A stretch of 64,000 nucleotides of DNA, taken from Clostridiales bacterium CHKCI001 (GTDB taxonomy: Bacteria; Bacillota; Clostridia; Lachnospirales; Lachnospiraceae). The translations under genes and the position numbers were made by a program. Positions 16,825-24,951 of this stretch are shown here, piece after piece. Under the pieces are notes generated by a model, which saw nothing but the letters and a program-made list of their open reading frames with translations, had not been told where the DNA came from and did not search any database. Positions within the stretch are counted from its first letter, which is position 1. The number at the start of each line of letters is the position of its first letter. The stretch is from contig FCNS01000040.1 of the NCBI GenBank assembly GCA_900045905.1, forward strand, positions 19,670-83,669. Direction: 5' to 3'.

Positions 16825-18429
16825 TCATATAGTAAAGAGGGAGTTTGGAAGGTATTTTTGTGCTATTTTTTCTGCCATACGCAGCCCATCCATTGCTGCT
16901 GATGTAATTCCTCCTGCATATCCAGCTCCTTCTCCACACGGATATAATCCTTTTATATTGGCTTCTCCATTCTCATCTCTTGGAATCCGAACTGGAGAAG
17001 AAGTTCGACTTTCCACCCCCGATAAAACGGCATCCTGACGATTAAACCCATGAATCATTGTTCCAAATGCCTCAATTCCTTCTATAAGAGAATCATTTAA
17101 TTGTTCTGGCAGCAATTCTCTTAAATTTGCCATGGAATAGTCTCCCTTCATCGATGGCTTTACTTGTCCAAATGCTTTACTGCAACGATTTTCTTTAAAG
17201 TCTCCATAAAGCTGCACTGGAATTTTTCCACTTCCAAGCTTATATGCTTTTTCTTCTAATTCTCTTTGAAATGCAATACCTCCAAGCGGCGTTTGATCTG
17301 GAAAATCTTCTGGAGTAACGGTAACAATTAATGCTGCATTTGCATTTTGGGTATCACGAGCTGCATTACTCATTCCGTTAATTGCCAACCGCCCCCTTTC
17401 TGATGAAGCATTGACAACATAGCCTCCAGGACACATACAAAACGAATAGACTCCCCTTCCATTGCTTGTCTTTTTCGTCACTTTATACGGTGCTGCTCCG
17501 AGTTCCTTTTGTTCCTCTACCCCATACTGTGATTTTGTAATCATTTTCTGTGGATGTTCCATTCGCAGCCCAACCGCGAATGCTTTACTCTGCATTTCAA
17601 TTCCAATTTTATTTAAATGATAAAACGTATCTCTCGCACTATGTCCAATCGCAAGCACAACTGCCTCACAAGGAATAATTTCTTTTTCATTGACAGTAAC
17701 CGAACAAATCGCTCCATTTCGAATTTCAAAATCGGTTACTTGACTTTCAAACCGAATGGTTCCTCCCCATTTTAAAATCTGTTCTCTCATATTTTTTACA
17801 ACTATGCGAAGTACATCGGTTCCAATATGAGGCTTGCTATCGTATCGTATTTCCTCCGGAGCTCCTGATTTTACAAAAATTTCCAGCACCTCTCGGTTTC
17901 GGAAATTTGTATCCTTTACTAAAGTGTTCAACTTTCCATCAGAAAACGTCCCTGCTCCTCCTTCTCCAAATTGAACATTGGATTGTAAATTGAGTTCTCC
18001 TGTTTTCCAAAAATGTTCCACTTGTTCTGTCCGTCGCTCCACCTGGGAACCACGCTCTAAAAGTAATGGTGCATATCCGTGTTTTGCCAACATCCATGCA
18101 CAAAACATTCCTGCTGGTCCACTTCCAATAATAACTGGACGGTATTTTAAGTTCTCTTCTCCTGATTTTGGAAATTGGTATTGTTCGATTGGTGCAATAT
18201 AAACTTTATTATTTCGGCAATTTGCTACAATTTGTCTTTCTTTTTTTACTTTTACATCTACAATGTAAGAGTAAAATAGTTGTGGTTTTTTTCTCGCATC
18301 AATCGATCGTCTGCGAATTTTTATTGGTCCAATTGTAGCAATTGGAACCCGAAGTAATTTTGCAATTTTCTTTTCCATTTCCTGCTTTGTATGAGAAATA
18401 GGAAGTTTCATATCCATAATCCGAATCAT
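16825..18429 (-). CDS. FAD-dependent oxidoreductase of the COG2509 type
   Basis: A 534-residue flavoprotein. After an N-terminal domain of about 85 residues comes the FAD-binding Rossmann motif VIIGSGPAGMFCAWML (about 95-110). NVQFGEGGAGTFSDGKLNT and a C-terminal GLYPCGEGAGYAGGITSAAMDG complete the family pattern. The substrate is unknown. The ATG at 18429 follows GGAGGAGAAAAAGT and overlaps the stop of the next flavoprotein as ATGA, so the two oxidoreductases are probably made together. Confidence 0.9.
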   Translation of the reverse strand: MIRIMDMKLPISHTKQEMEKKIAKLLRVPIATIGPIKIRRRSIDARKKPQLFYSYIVDVKVKKERQIVANCRNNKVYIAPIEQYQFPKSGEENLKYRPVIIGSGPAGMFCAWMLAKHGYAPLLLERGSQVERRTEQVEHFWKTGELNLQSNVQFGEGGAGTFSDGKLNTLVKDTNFRNREVLEIFVKSGAPEEIRYDSKPHIGTDVLRIVVKNMREQILKWGGTIRFESQVTDFEIRNGAICSVTVNEKEIIPCEAVVLAIGHSARDTFYHLNKIGIEMQSKAFAVGLRMEHPQKMITKSQYGVEEQKELGAAPYKVTKKTSNGRGVYSFCMCPGGYVVNASSERGRLAINGMSNAARDTQNANAALIVTVTPEDFPDQTPLGGIAFQRELEEKAYKLGSGKIPVQLYGDFKENRCSKAFGQVKPSMKGDYSMANLRELLPEQLNDSLIEGIEAFGTMIHGFNRQDAVLSGVESRTSSPVRIPRDENGEANIKGLYPCGEGAGYAGGITSAAMDGLRMAEKIAQKYLPNSLFTI

Positions 18430-19652
18430 ACTTTTTCTCCTCCTGCCGCATATCCAGCAATTGCTCCTGTTGACCATGCCCATTGAAGATTATAACCACC
18501 ACACATCCCATCTACATCTAGTATTTCTCCTGCTGCATACAGTCCTTTTATAAGTTTAGACTCCATTGTGTGTGGATTAAATTGGCTTAAATCTGCCCCA
18601 CCTGCGCATACCTGTGCCTGCTCAAAGGAGTTGACTGCCGTAACAGGAAGGGTCAATTGTTTTAATGTCCATGACAATTGTGTTTTTTCTTTTGTCGATA
18701 ATTTTTTCCAAAAACTTTTCGCTGAAAGATTTGCCTGTTTTAATAAAATTGGGATTAATTTTTTCGGAAAAAGTCCGATCATTCCCTCTTCCAACGTTTT
18801 ATCCATTCTCATTTTATACCGGGATTCTAAAAATTTTCCTACTTCCCAAATCTCTTGATCGGGAAGAAAATCCAATTGTATTGTTACGGGCAATCGTTTT
18901 TCCAGTGCCTTTGCTGCATATCGGCTGATTTGAAATACTGGAATCCCTGACACCCCATAATCCGTAAGCTGTAATTCTCCTTGATCGGATGCCACAAAGT
19001 TTCCTTTTACAAAAACGGATACTTTTCCATCTACTCGAATTCCAGCCCACTGTTTTAGAAATGTTTCCTTGCATCGAATTTGAACAAGTGCTGGAACTGG
19101 CGGAATGATCCGATGCCCAAACGCACGAAGCAATTCATAGCCACTCCCATCACTTCCCTGCTTTGCAGCAGCTTTCGAACCTGCTGTGATAATTACTTTC
19201 TCTGCTTCCAATCTCGCACTGCCTGCCTCAACTATAAAATTCTTGTTCTTTATGATCTTGTTCACGTGCGCTCCTAAAACCACATTGACGTTCTGATGTT
19301 CCAATTCCATATGAAGGACATCAAGAACTGCCGATGCCTGACCCGATGCTGGGTAACAATAGCCTAAACGACTTTTAAATACGATTCCCAATTGCTCAAA
19401 AAATTGTTTTGTCTGTGTATAAGAAAACTGCTCCAGCACTTCTGACACAAATGACGGACAATCACTTCGAAAAAAACTAGAATCCATCCGTTCATTTGTT
19501 AAATTGCAGCGTCCATTTCCTGTTACAAGTATCTTCTTTCCAACCTTATCATTATGTTCTACAATCGATACCTCTGCTTTTTTTCTAGCTGCAAAAATGG
19601 CAGCTACAATGCCTGCTGCACCGCCTCCAACAATGATAACTCTATTTTTCAC
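18426..19652 (-). CDS. BaiN/HI0933-like NAD(P)/FAD-dependent oxidoreductase
   Basis: A 408-residue flavoprotein of the HI0933/YhiN/BaiN family. The N-terminal dinucleotide motif is VIIVGGGAAGIVAAIFAA, followed by KILVTGNGRCNLTN (about 45-58). The C-terminal GGYNLQWAWSTGAIAG contacts FAD. Some relatives act in bile-acid 7-dehydroxylation, but most are uncharacterised and this context gives no such link. The start appears to be a GTG with a weak ribosome site. It lies 28 nt after the flippase gene. Confidence 0.9.
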   Translation of the reverse strand: MKNRVIIVGGGAAGIVAAIFAARKKAEVSIVEHNDKVGKKILVTGNGRCNLTNERMDSSFFRSDCPSFVSEVLEQFSYTQTKQFFEQLGIVFKSRLGYCYPASGQASAVLDVLHMELEHQNVNVVLGAHVNKIIKNKNFIVEAGSARLEAEKVIITAGSKAAAKQGSDGSGYELLRAFGHRIIPPVPALVQIRCKETFLKQWAGIRVDGKVSVFVKGNFVASDQGELQLTDYGVSGIPVFQISRYAAKALEKRLPVTIQLDFLPDQEIWEVGKFLESRYKMRMDKTLEEGMIGLFPKKLIPILLKQANLSAKSFWKKLSTKEKTQLSWTLKQLTLPVTAVNSFEQAQVCAGGADLSQFNPHTMESKLIKGLYAAGEILDVDGMCGGYNLQWAWSTGAIAGYAAGGEKV

Positions 19653-19680
19653 CTTTTATTCTCTCTTTTTTCTTTCTATT

Positions 19681-21351
19681 TTATTTTGGCAATAGATGTA
19701 ATTTCTTCGCTATTACAACTAGCTTACGTCCCATTGGCAAAGTTCTCAATTCTGCCTCATTTACACTGCGGAATAACACGGTACAAATAAAATAAACAAT
19801 TACTGAAACAAGAATCGAAGCTATAACACAAATAAACAGTGAAAGAAAACTTTGGGCTCCTCCTAGTAATTTAGCCAAACTATTATAAGTAAAGAAACAG
19901 AAAATTCCCATTACAACTGCGGATAATAATGGAAGTATGTACAATCTCAGAATATTTTGCTGATAACCCAAATATTTTGTAATAGCAAAACAATTTAATG
20001 TTGACATACAGATTCCAAATCCCACATAAGCCACAATCACTCCATAAATTCCGATATCCATTTTCCATGTTACCAAATAGAATAAAATAATATGAACTCC
20101 AAGTGCAATTGCTGCATTTTTAACTGGAACGGTCATCTTATTAATTCCCTGTAAAATACCATTGGTCACTGTTGCAAGTGAGAAGAATAATACTGCAACA
20201 CTTCCTACCATTAAATATAACGATGCAGAACTTGTATCATTACGGAATAACAAATGAATCACTGGGTCAGCTAAGACCATTAATCCAACCATAGATGGAA
20301 TTGCAATATAAAGTACCACTTGTAATGTTGTCTTTGTCTTTACAATAATTGTTTTCCTGTCTTTTCTTGCATAGGCTTCTGAAATAGAAGGAACTGCTGC
20401 AGATGCCATTGCAGATGCAAACGCAACAGGCACATGAATCAGCAGTAAATATTTTGCACTATAAGCTCCCCATATTTCATTATACTGCTTCGTGTCTTGC
20501 ATATAATAACTAAACAGACTGGCATCAACTAAATCAATTAAATTATAGACAGCTGTACTTAAAATAACTGGTATGGCCGTCGCAACAATAATTTTAAAAA
20601 ATGTCCAACATGTTTCTGTACTTTCTGTGCGGTCTCTTCTTACTTTCTTTTTTAATACTCCATGATAGGCTTGAAATAAAATAAGGAAAAAAATCAACGC
20701 AATCAGTGCTCCGACGCCTGTACCAATCGTACCACCAGCAGCGCCCCATGCATATTTATATTCTGTGGTTTGCTTCAGTTCATCTACTTTTGAACCATAA
20801 GAAAACAACAATGCTGCTGCTCCTACTGATACAATTGCATTAATTACTTGTTCGATTACTTGTGAAAATGCAGTCGGAATCATCGTATGAAGTCCTTGGA
20901 AAAAGCCACGAAATGTCCCAAGGAATCCCATAATCAATATTGTTGGTGCCAGAAAACGAAGTGCAATGGATGCCAGTTCATTTTTCATAAATGTGGACGT
21001 GAAAAATTCTGCTCCAAATCCTACAAGTAAAGAGAAAATACCTCCTGAAATTGCTGAGAATATTAATGCGCTTTTCAAAATCTTTTCTACATTTTTCCAT
21101 TTTCCTACTGCCGAGTGGACAGAAACTAGTTTCGATACCGCCAATGGTAAACTATATGACGATAATAAGAGCATCATAGAATAAATGGTATATGCATTGG
21201 AATAATATCCATTTCCACTGTCATGAATAATATTTGTCATTGGAACACGATAGACAACCCCAATTAAACGCACTAAAATAGATGCTATCGCTAAAATGCT
21301 TCCTTGGACAACAAAATTTCTCCCTGTATTGTTCTTTTTATTTTTATCCAT
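19681..21351 (-). CDS. SpoVB/MurJ-like polysaccharide flippase (MOP superfamily)
   Basis: A 556-residue integral membrane protein with about 14 transmembrane helices. It opens with FVVQGSILAIASILVRLIGV and contains GFLGTFRGFFQGLHTM, both typical of the SpoVB family of oligosaccharidyl-lipid flippases. SpoVB is needed for spore cortex synthesis in Bacillus; clostridia carry several paralogues, so the exact role is open. It sits next to sporulation and housekeeping genes (ybeY, phoH, yqfD). Confidence 0.88.
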   Translation of the reverse strand: MDKNKKNNTGRNFVVQGSILAIASILVRLIGVVYRVPMTNIIHDSGNGYYSNAYTIYSMMLLLSSYSLPLAVSKLVSVHSAVGKWKNVEKILKSALIFSAISGGIFSLLVGFGAEFFTSTFMKNELASIALRFLAPTILIMGFLGTFRGFFQGLHTMIPTAFSQVIEQVINAIVSVGAAALLFSYGSKVDELKQTTEYKYAWGAAGGTIGTGVGALIALIFFLILFQAYHGVLKKKVRRDRTESTETCWTFFKIIVATAIPVILSTAVYNLIDLVDASLFSYYMQDTKQYNEIWGAYSAKYLLLIHVPVAFASAMASAAVPSISEAYARKDRKTIIVKTKTTLQVVLYIAIPSMVGLMVLADPVIHLLFRNDTSSASLYLMVGSVAVLFFSLATVTNGILQGINKMTVPVKNAAIALGVHIILFYLVTWKMDIGIYGVIVAYVGFGICMSTLNCFAITKYLGYQQNILRLYILPLLSAVVMGIFCFFTYNSLAKLLGGAQSFLSLFICVIASILVSVIVYFICTVLFRSVNEAELRTLPMGRKLVVIAKKLHLLPK

Positions 21352-21365
21352 ATTAATAACCTCTT

Positions 21366-21872
21366 TTATCTTGTAATTCCCATATTAGCCAGAAGTTCCG
21401 ATTGTTTCTTTTCCATTACAATCCGTTCCTTTTCTTCCATATGATCATACCCCATTAAATGGAACATACTGTGTGCAACAAGAAAAGCAAGTTCACGTTG
21501 GATACTATGGCCATAACTTTCCGCTTGTTCATATACCTTATCGACAGATATAATAATATCTCCTAACATTAATTCTCCTGTCTCCAAGTTAAAATAATCT
21601 TCTGCGTAATCTTCAATTCCATCAAAATTTCCTGGAGTCTGATAATCCAAAAGAGGAAAAGAAAGAACATCGGTTGGTCTATCAATAGAACGATACTCTT
21701 TATTAATTTCATGGATCTGCTCATCATTTGTAAGAATCACATTTACCTCTACCTCATATGGACATTGTTCTTTTTCCAGTGCCATAGCTACAACAGAACG
21801 AATCAGTTGCTCATAATCGAAATCCAATTGTTGTTTTGCTTCATATTCAATATTAAATGTCATAAACTTCAT
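21366..21872 (-). CDS. ybeY: rRNA maturation endoribonuclease YbeY
   Basis: A 168-residue metal-dependent RNase of the UPF0054 family, involved in 16S rRNA 3'-end maturation and ribosome quality control. The zinc motif reads HSMFHLMGYDH (about residues 134-144). The three metal histidines are kept, while the usual Gly after the first His is Ser. The upstream SIDRPTDVLSFP segment is also characteristic. An alternative start is the ATG three codons later. Confidence 0.95.
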   Translation of the reverse strand: MKFMTFNIEYEAKQQLDFDYEQLIRSVVAMALEKEQCPYEVEVNVILTNDEQIHEINKEYRSIDRPTDVLSFPLLDYQTPGNFDGIEDYAEDYFNLETGELMLGDIIISVDKVYEQAESYGHSIQRELAFLVAHSMFHLMGYDHMEEKERIVMEKKQSELLANMGITR

Positions 21873-21880
21873 TCTTCCTT

Positions 21881-22891
21881 TTATTTGTTTCTCGTCTGAA
21901 ACGTAGCTTTTGTTTTATAAATTGCCCTCTTTTTTTCTTTTTTTTCATACTCATCATATGCCTGTACAATTTTTTGAACAAGCGGATGGCGTACTACATC
22001 TTTATGATCTAAGTGTATAAAACCAATATCTTCTACATCTTTTAATACTTTCAGTGCAACATCCAATCCAGAAGTCTGTCCTACTGGTAGATCCTTTTGT
22101 GTCATATCTCCTGTTATTACTACTTTTGATCCAAAACCAATACGTGTTAAAAACATCTTCATCTGTGCAGGTGTTGTATTCTGCGCCTCATCTAGTATGA
22201 TATATGCATTATCTAATGTACGCCCTCTCATATATGCAAGCGGAGCAACCTCAATTAACCCTTTCTCTGAGTTATGAATAAAACTTTCTGGCCCCATAAT
22301 CTGATATAATGCATCATACAATGGTCTCAAATAAGGATCAATTTTACTCTGTAAATCTCCTGGCAAAAAGCCAAGTTTTTCTCCCGCTTCAATTGCAGGA
22401 CGTGTTAAAATAATTCTTCCAACTTCTCCATCTTTGAATGCCTGAATTGCCATCGCCATTGCTAAATAAGTCTTTCCTGTTCCAGCAGGACCAACGCCAA
22501 ACACAATCATTTTTTCCCGAATCTGATCCACATATTGTTTTTGTCCTAATGTTTTAGGTTTCACTGGCTTTCCATTCACCGTTCGACATATAATATCTTT
22601 ATCAATTTCTAAAATCTGATCTTCTTGATCAGAGAAAGCCAGTGAAAGGGCATAGTCTACATTTTGTTCCATAATCAGATTTCCTCGTTTGGATAATTCA
22701 ATTAAATTATTAAATACAGACTTTGCCTTATTTACTGCGCCTTGTGGTCCAATGATTTTCAATTCACCATCTCTAGCAATCATGGTTACTCGCAACGTAC
22801 GTTCAATTTTTTTAACAAACACATCAAACTGACCAAATACATTTCTTTGATGATCAGCTGGAACATCTATTATTGTTTCAATGATACTCAT
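21881..22891 (-). CDS. phoH: PhoH family ATPase
   Basis: A 336-residue PhoH-like protein. An N-terminal KH-like region (about 15-80) is followed by the P-loop GPAGTGKTYLAMAMA (about 129-143) and the RPAIEAGEKLGFLPGDL segment, then Walker B in AYIILDEAQNTTP. Family members are linked to RNA metabolism and commonly sit beside ybeY, as here (8 nt gap). The start overlaps the end of yqfD by 14 nt. Confidence 0.95.
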   Translation of the reverse strand: MSIIETIIDVPADHQRNVFGQFDVFVKKIERTLRVTMIARDGELKIIGPQGAVNKAKSVFNNLIELSKRGNLIMEQNVDYALSLAFSDQEDQILEIDKDIICRTVNGKPVKPKTLGQKQYVDQIREKMIVFGVGPAGTGKTYLAMAMAIQAFKDGEVGRIILTRPAIEAGEKLGFLPGDLQSKIDPYLRPLYDALYQIMGPESFIHNSEKGLIEVAPLAYMRGRTLDNAYIILDEAQNTTPAQMKMFLTRIGFGSKVVITGDMTQKDLPVGQTSGLDVALKVLKDVEDIGFIHLDHKDVVRHPLVQKIVQAYDEYEKKEKKRAIYKTKATFQTRNK

Positions 22892-24101
22892 TTGCTTTCA
22901 TCGTCTCCTCTACTTGCTGCTCCTGGGAAAGCTTTCCTGCCTTTTCATGTACAACAATCGTTCCATTAGCAGTACAGCCATTAACATCCCATTTTATTGT
23001 AACATTATTTTGAATAATTTCTACCCCTAATTTCTTTAAATTTTTAAAATAATATTGTAGATTTCTTTCACATAACTGCTTTGCCTCTGTTTCTGTATAA
23101 GATTTCTCCGTTTCTTCATATATTCTTTCCTGACAGCTTCCATAGTAAACTGGAATATAAAAATTAGAAAATAAATGACACTGATTCTTGGTTGTAATAA
23201 TCTCTGTATTTTCTTTTTTTTCTACTGGAAAAATCTGAAAGCGATAGTCAAAGAACTGGATAAAATAATGCTTTCTCTCCTTTATATAATTTCTTTCTAT
23301 GTATGTAGCAGGTATATAATCATTATATTCATATGTTCTTTCTAATATAATATCCGCATCCGCCTGAACACGGTGTTGAGCCATGACACCTCCACTATCG
23401 TCTAGTATTTCCAATGTCCCTGCAACAAGTACATCTCCAACACTCACAGTATCTCCCTTATGTACCATTGGAGTTCCTTTTCTTGTAATAACCGATACAA
23501 CTACTCCATCCTTATCTGCAATTAAATCTCCCTCTTCATAGTTTTTCTCTTCAATTTCCAGTATTCCTGTATTTTCCTTTATTTTTACAACTAATCTCGT
23601 TCCATCAATTCGAGCTGAAACCCAATTAATATCTTCATATTCATTTCGAATTGCTTTTTCTAAATCCTCACATACAACGTTATGAACTTTCATTCCTTGC
23701 ACATATCCTTGAGAATGCAGAAACGTCATCAATACGTCATCTGTATATTTTTGATTCCCTTCAAACTGAATGTCCCATATGAATAAAGACATTACATACA
23801 AAACAATGACAAATAACGCACAACTAATATAAGTAACTTTTCTATGACGATTGCGGTATAAAAAAAAGGGAAAACCACATTTTTTTAGTATAAAAAGACG
23901 TGTATGGGATTTATGTGCAATTGGCCGAATTCTTTGAAAATCTTTTAAATCCATCTGGCACTCATAATATCCGTCCCGATAGACTAAATCTTGCAATATA
24001 ATTTGATGATTTCTACAAAGATTTAAAAATCGCTCTGGCGAATGACTTACAATCCGAGCCCTTACAAAACCTCTATAATACTGAAGAATCTTTGTAATCA
24101 T
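22878..24101 (-). CDS. yqfD: Sporulation protein YqfD
   Basis: A 407-residue single-pass membrane protein. The N-terminal cytoplasmic part (about 1-90) precedes a transmembrane segment (about 93-112, SCALFVIVLYVMSLFIWDI) and a large outside domain with GDLIADKDGVVVSVITRKGTPMV-type beta structure (motif about 190-210). In Bacillus, yqfD belongs to the mother-cell sporulation regulon. It lies 11 nt after yqfC and overlaps phoH. Confidence 0.92.
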   Translation of the reverse strand: MITKILQYYRGFVRARIVSHSPERFLNLCRNHQIILQDLVYRDGYYECQMDLKDFQRIRPIAHKSHTRLFILKKCGFPFFLYRNRHRKVTYISCALFVIVLYVMSLFIWDIQFEGNQKYTDDVLMTFLHSQGYVQGMKVHNVVCEDLEKAIRNEYEDINWVSARIDGTRLVVKIKENTGILEIEEKNYEEGDLIADKDGVVVSVITRKGTPMVHKGDTVSVGDVLVAGTLEILDDSGGVMAQHRVQADADIILERTYEYNDYIPATYIERNYIKERKHYFIQFFDYRFQIFPVEKKENTEIITTKNQCHLFSNFYIPVYYGSCQERIYEETEKSYTETEAKQLCERNLQYYFKNLKKLGVEIIQNNVTIKWDVNGCTANGTIVVHEKAGKLSQEQQVEETMKANEYH

Positions 24102-24112
24102 ATCTCAACCCC

Positions 24113-24373
24113 TTATTCATAGCATATGCTTTCAATGCATCCTGTCAGCTTCAATTCCTCATAATTATAACAGACAATTCGAAGCCTTTTGCCACAAATA
24201 CAGAGCCTTCCATCCCGGATCTGTAGCTTTAGACAGCAATCATTATACTCTAGAATCCCCCGAAAGTTTTCTATACAAACTTCATGGTTTCCAATAGCTG
24301 TCACAATTACCGCACCCAAAACCGTATCTTTTGGGAGCTTTAATTGCTCTGCTAAGCGTTCCATTCGTCTCAT
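24113..24373 (-). CDS. yqfC: Sporulation protein YqfC
   Basis: An 86-residue YabP/YqfC family protein with LAEQLKLPKDTVLGAVIVT at the N-terminus and a central GILEYNDCCLKLQI strand region. In Bacillus it is mother-cell expressed and paired with yqfD, the arrangement seen here. Confidence 0.9.
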   Translation of the reverse strand: MRRMERLAEQLKLPKDTVLGAVIVTAIGNHEVCIENFRGILEYNDCCLKLQIRDGRLCICGKRLRIVCYNYEELKLTGCIESICYE

Positions 24374-24477
24374 TGCATCAACCTTTCTGGATCATTTACT
24401 TCAACCCAATTGTTCTCGCCAAAGCAAACCTTTATTTCTTTCCATTATATTCAAGTCGCTGTCAAACTATACTACAA

Positions 24478-24505
24478 CAGGCGGAATCCTTATGGACCCC
24501 GCCTG
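24478..24505 (-). terminator. Hairpin downstream of rpsU, possible weak terminator
   Basis: Stem CAGGCGG/CCGCCTG with a 14-nt loop between rpsU and yqfC. Neither strand has a clear T-run after it. It could be a transcript-stabilising or attenuating structure. Confidence 0.4.
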
Positions 24506-24612
24506 CTTTAATGCACAAATTAAACTTTTCTATTACAGAACCTAATTAATATCTTAAATTCTGCTATTCTTCTTTTTTAGGTGAAATGGAATTCATTACA
24601 TCCGCAAAAGAA

Positions 24613-24789
24613 TTAATTATACTTACGCTTTCTAGCAGCTTCAGACTTTTTCTTACGTCTTACACTTGGCTTTTCGTAATGTTCTCTCTTACGAATTTCC
24701 TGCTGAATACCTGCTTTTGCGCAGTTTCTCTTAAATCTGCGTAAAGCGCTATCTAAACTCTCGTTGTCTTTCACGATTACATTCGACAT
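24613..24789 (-). CDS. rpsU: 30S ribosomal protein S21
   Basis: A 58-residue basic protein, [20 protein letters not shown] followed by a second stretch ending [15 protein letters not shown]. This is a full-length bS21. A strong GGAGGGAGGT ribosome site lies upstream. It has its own near-consensus promoter at 24866-24894. In Firmicutes rpsU commonly lies near yqfC-yqfD-phoH-ybeY. Confidence 0.97.
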   Translation of the reverse strand: MSNVIVKDNESLDSALRRFKRNCAKAGIQQEIRKREHYEKPSVRRKKKSEAARKRKYN

Positions 24790-24865
24790 AAGCTCACACC
24801 TTACCTCCCTCCAGTTGTGTATTGTGCGTAATACAACTGTTTGGGTATTTTATAGCACGCTTATT

Positions 24866-24894
24866 ATTATACCCGTATTTTGAGTTTTCGTCAA
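24866..24894 (-). promoter_or_regulatory. Sigma-A promoter of rpsU
   Basis: TTGACG, a 17-nt spacer and TATAAT on the minus strand, 77 nt upstream of the rpsU ATG. One mismatch in twelve to consensus. Confidence 0.8.
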
Positions 24895-24951
24895 TAAAAT
24901 TTTATATTTTTTTTAGAAAAATACAAAAATCTATATTTTGACTAAATTATT

